A DNA stretch of 64,000 nucleotides from Desulfobacterales bacterium (GTDB lineage: Bacteria; Desulfobacterota; Desulfobacteria; Desulfobacterales; Desulfosalsimonadaceae), in NCBI GenBank assembly GCA_034520365.1, contig JAXHNP010000004.1:24673-88672 (forward strand), in the 5' to 3' direction. The notes under the pieces were generated by a model. The model was not told the origin of the DNA, searched no databases, and worked only from the letters and a program-made list of their open reading frames with translations. The position numbers were made by a program, and so were the translations under genes. Shown here piece by piece: positions 22,646-31,753 of this stretch; the stretch's first letter is position 1; each line of letters opens with the position of its first letter.

Positions 22646-23440
22646 TTAGCCGGCGATTTTCCGGTACTGGGCGATCTGCCGGGATACGGCAATCAGTTCA
22701 TCGTTTTCATCCCAGATATCCCCGTCCTCTTCAAGCAGTCCGCAGTTGATAAACCGCGTTCTAAAGCGGCATTTCAGCCATTCGGTATCCGTTATGTTGC
22801 GGATGCTTATGGTGAACTCAAGGGTCGGCACCCAGGCGGCCATGCCCTGGGTGGAAAATACCGCCGGCGGAAAGGCATCCGCCGCCAAAGTGACGGCCAG
22901 GATATCCAGCGGCCGGTTGTCCGTAAATTTGATCCATCCCTTGTGCTCGGATGCATCCGAGAGTTTATTCTCCATCCATCCCGCACACATCGGGTCCAGG
23001 CGAACATCCATGTTATCATAGAGGGTATATTTCGGCATTTGGGGAAACCGGACGCACTGATCCAGCGGCGCGATTTCCGGCGGATCGGCTTCGTAGCGTT
23101 TGATGAAGCACTCATCGGTTTCAATGGCAAAGGTGCCGAACGCCCGGATTTTCTCGCTGCCCTCCTGCAGGAGCCGCGTTTGAAACCGGTTAAACTGTTT
23201 GGACTGGGCGATGGCCTCAACCCCCAGTTCCACTTCCCCGGGCAGGCAGCGGGCCAGGTAATTGGCGGTTAAAATCGGGGTGGCGGTTTTGTCGGAATGC
23301 GTCATCATGGCATTCGCCACGATCGCCAGAAGATAGCCGCCATTGGGATTGCCGTTAATCGACCAGTTGTCGGACACGTTGGCCTTAAAGAAATAGGGCG
23401 CTTTTGGGGTGACCGAGATATCCTTATTAAATAGATGCAT
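22646..23440 (-). CDS. TesB-like acyl-CoA thioesterase
   Basis: A 264-residue double-hotdog protein. NWSINGNPNGGYLLAIVANA is the N-terminal substrate-binding block typical of TesB-like thioesterases (G-x-P-x-G-G-Y), ILTANYLARCLPGEVELG and NRFQTRLLQEG follow, then the second hotdog with LAADAFPPAV and WVPTLEFTISIRN. It should release free acid from acyl-CoA. No ACP-linked genes are close by. It is the first gene of no obvious operon; the RND permease gene ends 69 bp after it starts. Confidence 0.85.
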   Translation of the reverse strand: MHLFNKDISVTPKAPYFFKANVSDNWSINGNPNGGYLLAIVANAMMTHSDKTATPILTANYLARCLPGEVELGVEAIAQSKQFNRFQTRLLQEGSEKIRAFGTFAIETDECFIKRYEADPPEIAPLDQCVRFPQMPKYTLYDNMDVRLDPMCAGWMENKLSDASEHKGWIKFTDNRPLDILAVTLAADAFPPAVFSTQGMAAWVPTLEFTISIRNITDTEWLKCRFRTRFINCGLLEEDGDIWDENDELIAVSRQIAQYRKIAG

Positions 23441-23509
23441 GTATGCCTCGTCTTTGGGATGACTGGATTGTTAGAAAATAATACCTAAATTTAATATATT
23501 AATTTAGCC

Positions 23510-26500
23510 TTAGCGAGGGGTATGTTCAACTTTCGTCTCAAACGGCTTCCAGTAAAATTTTTTGAGCAGTCCATATTTTTCGGCAAACCATCCCGGGGCG
23601 GTGGCAAAAACCGCGTATAAAGTGGGGACAACCACGAGTGTTAGTATGGTGGCCAGCATCAGCCCGAATATGACCACGATGGACATGGACTGCCAGTATT
23701 GGGAGGTTTCGCTGACCAGCGAGATGGAAAGCTTCCGGAAATTGATGGAAATCCCCGTGGCCATGGGAATCAGTCCCAGGATGGTGGTGATGGCGGTGAG
23801 CATCACCGGGCGCAGGCGGGTGGCGCCGCCGGCGATGATCGCCTCGTGAAAATCCATACCGCGGCTTCTCAGTTTATTGATGTAGTCAATGAGGACGATG
23901 GCGTTGTTGACCACCACGCCGGCAAGCGAAATTACGCCCACACCGGACATGATGATGCCAAAGGGAAACCGCATGACGGTAAGCCCCAAAAAGACCCCGC
24001 CCAGGGACAGGATGACCGAAGTCATGATAATCAGGGGCTGGCCCACGGAGTTGAAAATGGTCACCAGGATTAAAAAGATCAGGAAAAGGGCGATGATAAA
24101 GGCCTTGGACAAAAAGGCCTTGGATTCCTCCTCATGTTCGTGCTGGCCGGTGAACTTGATATGATAGCCGGGGGGCATCGTGAAATCGGCAAGCAGTCGT
24201 TCCGCCTGCATTTTGGCAACTGAGCCGGGGATTTTGGTCTCATCCACATCCCCTTTGACGGTGACCACCCGTTCATGGTTGATCCGGTTGATGTCTCCAA
24301 GGCTTCCCGAAAATTTGATGTCGGCCAGGGTGGTCAGCGGCACCATCTGCCCGGACGGGGTGGAAAGCATGAGTTTTCGCAGCACATCCGACACCTTCCG
24401 GTCGCCTTCGGTGAATTTGACGGTGATATCGTAGTCTTCATCTTCTTCCCGGAAAGTGGACACATTGAGCCCGTTATAGGCGGTTTTTAAGCCGAACCCG
24501 ATGGCATTGGTGCTAAGCCCGAAAAGCGCCGCCTTCTGCCGGTCGATATCCACCTGGACCGATGGCAGGGCATCCATGAAGTCGTCTTTGACGTCCACCA
24601 CGTGCGGGATTTTAGACACAATCGCCCGGATCTGCTTGGCGAGATCCCCCAATACACGAACCTTTTCCCCGGAAATCTCAATGTTGATCGGCGCGCCGGT
24701 GGGCGGTCCGCCCTGGGCTTCGGCAACGGTGATCCGGGCGCCGGCAATATTCTTGATCCGCTGGCGAATAACCTCGATATCATCCACGGACGGGGTTTTC
24801 CGGTCTTCGAAGTCGATGAACTGAATCCCCAGGCGGTTGTCGGCATATTCGGAAAAAAGGGAGCTGCCCGCCTTTTTCTTGGCCGTGGCATAGATGTGTT
24901 CAATATTGTCGATATCCGTGGGACCTTTGAATGTATCGCCGCCCCTTTTTTCATGCACCCGGGGGATATACGCCCGGGCGTATCGCTCTTTAAAAGATGC
25001 CGACGGATTTTCGGCCCCCGCATTGGCCACCGCCAGTTCGATTTTTTTAATGATCCGGTCCATGTATTCAAGGTCCGCGCCTTCCGGGGGATCGACATTC
25101 ACATAGGCGCTATCCGGATCAACACTCGGAAAAAATTCCACCGGTTTTTCCAGACCGATAACCAGCTGCCAGATCTGTATCAGCGCAAAGAGCAGGAGAA
25201 AAGACGTGGCCACCACGGTGAGGCGGTGCTTGAGCGAATATTCAAGCATGCGCCGGTAGGTACGCAGTATAATGCCTTGGATTTGAACCGGTTTTTCACC
25301 CATGGCCTGGATGTCTGACGCATCCGTTGCCAGGCGCCCCGGGTCATTCTTTTGCTTGACCCGCATGAAAAAAGCGGTGAGCGCCGGGTTGATGACCAGG
25401 GCCACGAAAAGACTCGATGTCAGGGTAATAATCAGGGTGATCGGCAGATACTTCATGAATTCGCCCATAATGCCCGGCCAGAACACCATTGGGAAAAAGG
25501 CGGCGAGCGTGGTCAGGGTGGAGCCGATCACCGGGTAGGCCACTTCGGAGGTGGCTTTTTTGGCGGCCTCGATCCGGGAGACGCCCTGTTCCATATACCG
25601 ATAGATATTTTCGACAATCACAATGGCATTATCCACCAGCATGCCGAGGGCCAGGGTCAGGGAAAACAGCACCACCATATTCAGAGTGATGCCCATGGCA
25701 TAAATCACCATAAAGGAGAGCAGCATGGAAAACGGGATGGCAAGCCCCACCAGCGTGGCATTTCGTACCCCCAGGGCAAAAAAGAGCACCAGCACCACCA
25801 GCAACAGACCGGACAGAATATTGTTTTCAAGGTCCGCCAGCATGAGCCGGATGCCCTTGGCCTTGTTCATGAGCTTGGTGATTTCGACCCCGGCGGGCCA
25901 CCCCGGCTTCTGCTCATCGATCAGGCGGTCCACGGCTTCAACAATGTCGATGATATTTTCACCCGCGCGTTTTTTAACGGCAATATTGACCGCATCCCGG
26001 CCGTCTAAGCGGGACCGGGATTCTTCATCCTTGAACCCGTCCACCACCCGGGCCATATCCTTTAAGTAAACCGGCTGGCCGTTGAAATTGTCCACGACCA
26101 AACCGTATATTTCATCCGGTGTGTTGAATTCGCCCGGTACCCGCAGCTGATAGCGCCCGTCGCCCAGTGTAATGGCCCCGCCCGAGGTGTTGGTGTTTTC
26201 ATTGGCCACGACCTGCTGGAACGCGGTGATCGGGATGTTGTAATAGGCCATTTTATCCGGATCAACCTCGATGATAATCTCGCGCTCCCGGCCGCCGGTG
26301 ACATCGACCTCGAGCACGCCGGGAATCGATTCGATGTCTTCTTCCAGGTCATTGGCGATTTTTTTAAGCCCCGCCATACCGGTAGCCCCATGCAGGGAAT
26401 ACACCACGATCGGCAGCTCCGACAGATTCACCTCAAATACAGCGGGGTCGTCCTCCAGGTCCGTCGGCAGGTCGCGTTTGGCTTCATCCACCTTGTCCTT

Positions 26501-26824
26501 TACCTTCTGAAGCACATCATCGATATCGGTTCCCGGGATAAACTCGATATTGATATTGGATTCGCCCTCTGAGCTGACAGACTTGACGCTTTTGACCCGT
26601 TCCAGCCCTTTAAGCTTCTTCTCAATGGGCACGGTGATGGCGGTTTCAATATCGGCCGCTGCCACGCCCTTATAAGGCGTGTAGACAAACACATAGGGGA
26701 TGGTGACGTCGGGCTCGTCTTCCCGCGGGATTTCATTGTAGCAGTAGAATCCCATGATCAGGATGATGACCGCCAGAACCAGGACGCTGACGCGGTTATT
26801 GACCGCTGTATCGGATATGATCAA
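23510..26824 (-). CDS. RND efflux transporter permease (AcrB/HAE1-like)
   Basis: A 1104-residue inner-membrane pump with the usual twelve segments and two large periplasmic loops (for example VLVLAVIILIMGFYCY near residue 15, ISLAGVVVNNAIVLIDYINK in the second half, and the GMLVDNAIVIVENIYRYME block of TM4 with its proton-relay Asp). The start is a TTG at 26822-26824 that overlaps the TGA of the adaptor gene; AAGGAG lies 8 bp upstream, inside the end of the adaptor gene. It moves lipophilic or amphiphilic compounds out of the cell with a periplasmic adaptor and an outer-membrane channel. No outer-membrane channel gene is in the window. Confidence 0.92.
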   Translation of the reverse strand: MIISDTAVNNRVSVLVLAVIILIMGFYCYNEIPREDEPDVTIPYVFVYTPYKGVAAADIETAITVPIEKKLKGLERVKSVKSVSSEGESNINIEFIPGTDIDDVLQKVKDKVDEAKRDLPTDLEDDPAVFEVNLSELPIVVYSLHGATGMAGLKKIANDLEEDIESIPGVLEVDVTGGREREIIIEVDPDKMAYYNIPITAFQQVVANENTNTSGGAITLGDGRYQLRVPGEFNTPDEIYGLVVDNFNGQPVYLKDMARVVDGFKDEESRSRLDGRDAVNIAVKKRAGENIIDIVEAVDRLIDEQKPGWPAGVEITKLMNKAKGIRLMLADLENNILSGLLLVVLVLFFALGVRNATLVGLAIPFSMLLSFMVIYAMGITLNMVVLFSLTLALGMLVDNAIVIVENIYRYMEQGVSRIEAAKKATSEVAYPVIGSTLTTLAAFFPMVFWPGIMGEFMKYLPITLIITLTSSLFVALVINPALTAFFMRVKQKNDPGRLATDASDIQAMGEKPVQIQGIILRTYRRMLEYSLKHRLTVVATSFLLLFALIQIWQLVIGLEKPVEFFPSVDPDSAYVNVDPPEGADLEYMDRIIKKIELAVANAGAENPSASFKERYARAYIPRVHEKRGGDTFKGPTDIDNIEHIYATAKKKAGSSLFSEYADNRLGIQFIDFEDRKTPSVDDIEVIRQRIKNIAGARITVAEAQGGPPTGAPINIEISGEKVRVLGDLAKQIRAIVSKIPHVVDVKDDFMDALPSVQVDIDRQKAALFGLSTNAIGFGLKTAYNGLNVSTFREEDEDYDITVKFTEGDRKVSDVLRKLMLSTPSGQMVPLTTLADIKFSGSLGDINRINHERVVTVKGDVDETKIPGSVAKMQAERLLADFTMPPGYHIKFTGQHEHEEESKAFLSKAFIIALFLIFLILVTIFNSVGQPLIIMTSVILSLGGVFLGLTVMRFPFGIIMSGVGVISLAGVVVNNAIVLIDYINKLRSRGMDFHEAIIAGGATRLRPVMLTAITTILGLIPMATGISINFRKLSISLVSETSQYWQSMSIVVIFGLMLATILTLVVVPTLYAVFATAPGWFAEKYGLLKKFYWKPFETKVEHTPR

Positions 26825-28209
26825 TTCATGATCTCCTTCATATCCGAAACCGTCCGGACCAGGTTCACCGCCTGGCCGTCGCTGACGCGCCGATGGCCAA
26901 CCACAATAACCCGGTCGCCGGGTTTTAGGCCGTCTGTGACCTGGATCTGCCAGCCTTCCTGGATGCCGGTTTGAATGTTTCTGGCATGGGCGGTCTCATC
27001 GTTTATCACATAGACCGTCTGCCGATTGTTTAGGGAAATGATTGAATAGAGCGGGATGGACAGGGCCTTGGAAACTTCCCTTTTGACAATATCCACCCGG
27101 GCGAACATATCCGGCAGGATTTCATGGTTCGGATTATCGATTTCGAGTTCCAGTTTGTAGAGCCGCGCCTGCGGATCGCTGGCAATGGAGAGAAAGTATT
27201 TTTTAGCCGGGAAGGCCTTATCCGCCAGGGCATCAAAGCGGACCATGTAGTCATTTACACTTCGGACGGCGCTGACATCGGATTCCGGGATGCCCACATT
27301 CACCTTGACCCGGTCCATCTGGATGACTTCGGCAATCGCGTCGGCCGTGTTAATATATTGGCCCTTTTCGATATAAAGCTGATTCAGGGTCCCGGTAATC
27401 GGGCTTTTTATAGTGCAGCGGTCGAGATTGAGCCGGGCAGCGTCCCTCTCCGCCTTGAAGCGCTCGACCTGCGCCGTGATATCGTCCAGTTGCGCGCGCG
27501 GGGCCAGCTGCTGGGCGTATAGTTTTTCCACCCGGTTTTTCGAGGCAAGCGCCGTATCATAGGCGGCTTTTGCCGCCTTAAGGGCGATTTCGTAGTCGCT
27601 TTTATCCAAAACCGCGATGATATCGCCCTCTTTGACCGGTGTGCCCTTTTCCATATGTTTTTCGATGACTTCGCCGCGGACCTCGGCGATCACATTGAAT
27701 TTTATCCAGGGCTCCACCACGCCGGGCAGATTGATCCGGTCCCGGATGGTTTCCGGGGCGAGCTCAAGGGCCACGACATTCACATCCGGCCGGTCCATGC
27801 GGATATCAAGTTTATTTTCCGCCATCTGCTGTTTGATGTCGGCAATCTGGCGGTCAAGCTTTTCCTGCTGGTTCTTGACGAGCTCGGATAGGGGCATGTG
27901 GAGAATGGTTTTTACCTGATCGGCAGAGAGGCCGAGTTCGGCCTGCATGCGCTCGGCGGCGGTTTTCTGGTCCGCGGATGTTTTTAAAATCGCTGCCACG
28001 GTATCGATCTTTCCCGCTGCCAGCTGCATGCTTTCAAGCGCGCTTAAGCCCTTTTTGACCGCCTCCAGCCGATCCTTCTTGGTGTTTACCATCTGGCCCA
28101 GGACAATAACGGCGCCCAGCAGCAAAAGAATCGGAAGGGCGCCCCACAGGCGCATTAAAAGCTTTTTCCCCCGGGATGTTCGGGGGCGGCTATCCGGTTT
28201 GGGGTTCAT
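26821..28209 (-). CDS. RND periplasmic adaptor (membrane fusion protein)
   Basis: A 462-residue protein with a single N-terminal membrane anchor (LMRLWGALPILLLLGAVIVL, about residues 18-37). A helical part of about 90 residues precedes the lipoyl/hairpin region: VVEPWIKFNVIAEVRGEVIE, GTPVKEGDIIAVLDKSDYEI, then a coiled-coil (AKAAYDTALASKNRVEKLYA) and the second lipoyl half KSPITGTLNQLYIEKGQYIN. The beta-barrel and membrane-proximal parts follow. It links the permease to the outer-membrane channel. The added helices after the anchor are unusual for the family. It is the first gene of a two-gene operon with the permease. Confidence 0.9.
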   Translation of the reverse strand: MNPKPDSRPRTSRGKKLLMRLWGALPILLLLGAVIVLGQMVNTKKDRLEAVKKGLSALESMQLAAGKIDTVAAILKTSADQKTAAERMQAELGLSADQVKTILHMPLSELVKNQQEKLDRQIADIKQQMAENKLDIRMDRPDVNVVALELAPETIRDRINLPGVVEPWIKFNVIAEVRGEVIEKHMEKGTPVKEGDIIAVLDKSDYEIALKAAKAAYDTALASKNRVEKLYAQQLAPRAQLDDITAQVERFKAERDAARLNLDRCTIKSPITGTLNQLYIEKGQYINTADAIAEVIQMDRVKVNVGIPESDVSAVRSVNDYMVRFDALADKAFPAKKYFLSIASDPQARLYKLELEIDNPNHEILPDMFARVDIVKREVSKALSIPLYSIISLNNRQTVYVINDETAHARNIQTGIQEGWQIQVTDGLKPGDRVIVVGHRRVSDGQAVNLVRTVSDMKEIMN

Positions 28210-28282
28210 GGCATGGGGTCTCCTGTTCGGATTGTATCAGCGGAGTTTAATACACCGGAATTGTTACCGGATCAAATTATTT

Positions 28283-28396
28283 TTAGGCCGGCGGCGAAAT
28301 TTCTTCCAGGGCCATGCGCGCCTGATCCCCGTCTGCTTCAATCCATTGGCATTTGACCAGGCAGTCGCCGTAAAAATCGCATCGGTCTTCTTTAAT
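28283..28396 (-). CDS. Possible 37-residue Cys-rich small protein (non-ATG start)
   Basis: On the minus strand AAAGGAG is followed nine bases later by ATT and an open frame: after the start, KEDRCDFYGDCLVKCQW with Cys6, Cys12 and Cys16, then an acidic end to a TAA at 28283-28285. There is no ATG, GTG or TTG in this frame before the preceding stop, so if it is real it starts at an AUU codon. The frame lies in the 310-bp gap between the RND adaptor and the AsmA-like gene. It may be a decayed gene instead. Confidence 0.25.
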   Translation of the reverse strand: MKEDRCDFYGDCLVKCQWIEADGDQARMALEEISPPA

Positions 28397-28519
28397 ATGG
28401 GAATTCTCCTTTAAAAAACGGCTATGGGGAATTATGATGTAGATGGTATCTGGTTTGAATAATCAACCTGTCTATATCATAACAAAATCGAATTTGGATA
28501 TTATTTTTAAGGGCATTGC

Positions 28520-31500
28520 ATGATGCGGAAAAAGACCTGGGCGCTGATAGCAGTTGTTATTATTCTATTGATCGTAGTCAGCGGCGTAGGGCTTTATTTT
28601 GGCCTTACTGCGCCGGGCTTTTTGACGCCCCGGATTGAAAAAGCCATGGGCGAGCGGCTGAACGCCGATGTCCGGATGCGGGGGGTTGATTTCAGCCTTT
28701 TATCCGGTGTCCATATTGAAGAATTGGCGCTTTCGCCTGCGGAAATCAGGGGTAAACCCGGGGCAGAAGCCCCGCTGGCACTTACGGACATCCGGATCCG
28801 GCATTCATGGCTGTCCTTGCTCCGTGGTAAATACCGGCCCACCCGGGTGATCGTTGAAAAATTAAATGCCCGTATGGCGCCGGAATATGTGGATTGGCTC
28901 TCCGGAATCGAGCCGCCTGACCCGTCAAGGCCAAAGCCGGAAATCGATATAAAAAACGGACGTCTCAAACTGCAATGGCCTGTCTTTACGCGGCCGGTTC
29001 AGATCAACAATTTAAATTTTTCCGTCTGGCCCGAGGCCGGCGGAAAGAAGGTGACGGGCACATCGCGTTTTGAATTCGGAAAAAACCGCGTACGCATGGG
29101 CTTTGAGGTGATGCCGGAGAGCGGTGAGATCAACACCCGCTTTACCCTTCACGGCTTTGATTTGTCCGCCCTGCCGGCGGTTGAATCAGAAAAGGCCGTT
29201 TTTGAACCGGAAAAACTGGAGATGGCCGGGATTCTGTCCGGCACCCTCGCCATACACCTGGCGTCCGAGGGCCGCCGGCCGGATTTAAACGGAGAGATTA
29301 CGGTATCCGGGCTTTCCGCCCGGTATCCGGGGGTTCCGTTTGAATTTGAAAACGGATTTGCCAAACTGAGCGTCACGGATAACACGGTGGCTATTCGGGA
29401 TGGAGCGATTAACTGCGCCCAGGGGGGGGTTGAGATTCCGGCGGCAGGCCTCCGGTTTGAGAATCAATCTCTGACGTGTGCCTGGCTTCGGGCCAGCGTG
29501 AGCGGCATTGATGTGCCGGTAATCGCCGATGAAAGGCTTTTGGCGTTTTTGCCGGAGCATTACCGGCCCCAATTGGACGGCGGCAAAGCCACGGGCGGAG
29601 TCTATTTGCGGTGGCAGCCGGGCGATGATTTAAGCTATTCCGGTGATTTTATGCTGACCGGCGTTTCCGGCAGTATGCCGGCGTATGAAACCGATTTTTC
29701 CGAATTGGATGCCAATGTCAGTCTTTCCGCACCCGGCCGTATCGTGATTCGCCAGGCCCGGGCCCGGGTGCTCGGCGGGCGCGCGGAGGCGGCCGGGTCC
29801 TGTCAGTTTATCGGGGGTAAAATTAAAAATCCGGCATTGGAATTACGCCTGGCGGATGTCACTGAGACTTCCCATGTGGTGTCCCGGCTGCCGGCGGGGG
29901 TCCGCAATGTCATCGACAAGGCGGGCTTTAAGGGCTCGGAAATTGACGGCTTAATCGCATTGCAGCCCGGTCATACCAAGGTGGATCTCTCGATTGCGGC
30001 GCGTCAGGCAGAACTTCCGGATCTGCCCATTCAACTGACCGATCCGCATCTGGATGTGAGGTGGACATCAGAGGCCAGGCGGGTGGTCTTTGACAATGTG
30101 CGGGCCAAATTCAACGGGAGCCCTTTGGCTGGCTCCGGCACCCTGGTATTTGGCCGGAAGTCCCCCTATTTAAATTTTTCGATCTTGGGGCGCTATCTGC
30201 CGGTAAATAATCAGGTTCTGGAATGGGCCGGGCTTGAGCTGAAAAACTGGCGCGCCGGCGGAAGGTTTGACATTGAAATGCGGGCCAAGCAGTGGTGGCC
30301 TTCCGGGACCGGCGCCGCCGAATTTCTGGATAATATGCGGGTGCAGGTCGATATGCGGGATGGGGTGCTTCACCATCCGGAAGCCGGCAAACTGGCGGAA
30401 AACATCAGCGGCCATTTGATGCTTGATAGGGAAGGTGTGCACTTTTCCAGTCTGATCGGGGATGTATATGGTATCGGTCTGCGGGGCAGCGGCCGGGTTC
30501 CCTTTTCTGAGGACTCGGAAAACGCTTATTTTCGCATGGAATCGGAAAATATTTCCCTTGATGAAAAACTTTATGACCGCCTGCCGTTTGATATCGGCCT
30601 GAAGGAGCTGGGCCTGGCCGGACAGTGCGAAGTAAAGGGCGAGCTTCAGGGGATCGGCCTTAAGGACAAGCCGTTTTCCGGTAACATGACCATGTTGATG
30701 CATCATGTGGAAATGCAGCCAAAAGCGACCAGGATCAACGCCAGCGGCACCGCCCGAGTAACGGTTAGCGCCCCGAACTGGCAGGAATTTGAAATTTCGG
30801 GGGTGATGGAACTGGATGGCCTCTCCTACGGCAACCTGGACGCGGAGCGGGTGTCCGCAGATTTTGCCTATAAAGATCGTATGCTTGACATCCCGGAGTT
30901 GGTGGTTGGGGCTTACGGCGGCAAATTGAATTTTAAGGAGACCCGGATCGATACGACTGCCGGATCATGGCAGACCCAAGCGCACATGGCGCATTTGGAT
31001 CTGGAAAGCCTGGTGGGGGCATTCGGTGTAGAGGGCCGGAAGGCGCCGTCCGGCGTGATGCGCGGGGATATAGAGATGAGCGGCCGTGGTCTAAACCCCG
31101 GGACATTCTCGGGCGAGGGCACCATAAAAATCGGCCGGGGCCGGCTTTACAGCTTCCCTGTGCTGGTTTCGGTGTTTAACGTGCTGGATTTGAAGCTTCC
31201 GCGGCAAAGCCCGGTGACCGATGCTTACGGGGACTTTCGCATCGATGAGGGACGGCTCGCGATCCGGGATCTGCTTTTCTCCGGCGGCTCGGTCCCCGCC
31301 CATATGGAGGGCGAGATCTCCCTGGATTCAGCCGGCAGCCTGAAACAAATGCCCATCGATCTGATCGTCACCGTGGCCAAGCAGGAGGGCATCCTGGATC
31401 AGATCCCTTTGCTTAACTGGGCCAAACATTATACGGTGGATTATTTGCGGCGGCTTGTACTGCAGGCCCGGGTCAAGGGCACCTTCGGGGATTATAAAGT

Positions 31501-31591
31501 CGACACCCTCTCAAGCCCGCTGACCAGTCCGATCCGGAAAATGTTTTCCCTGCTGGAGCGGTTTACCCCGGCACCGCCGGGTGGCAACTGA
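28520..31591 (+). CDS. AsmA-like / intermembrane lipid transport-type protein
   Basis: A 1023-residue protein with one N-terminal membrane anchor (WALIAVVIILLIVVSGVGLY, residues 7-26) and then about 1000 residues of repeated beta-strand pattern, as in AsmA, YhdP and YdbH. The start of the exposed part (IEKAMGERLNADVRMRGVDF) is the AsmA N-terminal motif. The C-terminal part (FSGEGTIKIGRGRLYSFPVL, then LLFSGGSVPAHMEGEI) matches the AsmA_2 region. Such proteins form grooved bridges for phospholipid movement between inner and outer membrane or limit outer-membrane assembly defects. AAGGGC lies 7 bp before the ATG. No lipid-transport partner is adjacent. Confidence 0.8.
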   Translation: MMRKKTWALIAVVIILLIVVSGVGLYFGLTAPGFLTPRIEKAMGERLNADVRMRGVDFSLLSGVHIEELALSPAEIRGKPGAEAPLALTDIRIRHSWLSLLRGKYRPTRVIVEKLNARMAPEYVDWLSGIEPPDPSRPKPEIDIKNGRLKLQWPVFTRPVQINNLNFSVWPEAGGKKVTGTSRFEFGKNRVRMGFEVMPESGEINTRFTLHGFDLSALPAVESEKAVFEPEKLEMAGILSGTLAIHLASEGRRPDLNGEITVSGLSARYPGVPFEFENGFAKLSVTDNTVAIRDGAINCAQGGVEIPAAGLRFENQSLTCAWLRASVSGIDVPVIADERLLAFLPEHYRPQLDGGKATGGVYLRWQPGDDLSYSGDFMLTGVSGSMPAYETDFSELDANVSLSAPGRIVIRQARARVLGGRAEAAGSCQFIGGKIKNPALELRLADVTETSHVVSRLPAGVRNVIDKAGFKGSEIDGLIALQPGHTKVDLSIAARQAELPDLPIQLTDPHLDVRWTSEARRVVFDNVRAKFNGSPLAGSGTLVFGRKSPYLNFSILGRYLPVNNQVLEWAGLELKNWRAGGRFDIEMRAKQWWPSGTGAAEFLDNMRVQVDMRDGVLHHPEAGKLAENISGHLMLDREGVHFSSLIGDVYGIGLRGSGRVPFSEDSENAYFRMESENISLDEKLYDRLPFDIGLKELGLAGQCEVKGELQGIGLKDKPFSGNMTMLMHHVEMQPKATRINASGTARVTVSAPNWQEFEISGVMELDGLSYGNLDAERVSADFAYKDRMLDIPELVVGAYGGKLNFKETRIDTTAGSWQTQAHMAHLDLESLVGAFGVEGRKAPSGVMRGDIEMSGRGLNPGTFSGEGTIKIGRGRLYSFPVLVSVFNVLDLKLPRQSPVTDAYGDFRIDEGRLAIRDLLFSGGSVPAHMEGEISLDSAGSLKQMPIDLIVTVAKQEGILDQIPLLNWAKHYTVDYLRRLVLQARVKGTFGDYKVDTLSSPLTSPIRKMFSLLERFTPAPPGGN

Positions 31592-31713
31592 TGGCTTCCT
31601 CATAAGTCCAATTTCTGCGTTGCGCTGCATCCCTCGGAATTTCACGTACGAGCAAGTACGCTGCATTCCTCGGGATTTGCGCGCCTTGAACTTGAACTTA
31701 TGACTTTGCCATC
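31590..31713. repeat. Large REP-like palindromic repeat
   Basis: GATGGC-N4-TCATAAGT at the left (31590-31607) is mirrored by ACTTATGA-N4-GCCATC at the right (31696-31713). Inside are degenerate arms and a central CGTAC-GAGCAA-GTACG. The 124-bp unit begins in the stop codon of the AsmA-like gene and ends 40 bp before the SagB-like gene. Only one copy is seen here, but the form is that of a dispersed intergenic element. Confidence 0.7.
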
Positions 31714-31753
31714 CCTAATCGATATGATTCGTTTATTTTACTGGGAGGTTTTT

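Noticed and set aside
25352..26008. 218-codon plus-strand frame inside the RND permease
   Set aside because: Antisense shadow rich in His and Gln, with the permease motifs intact on the other strand.
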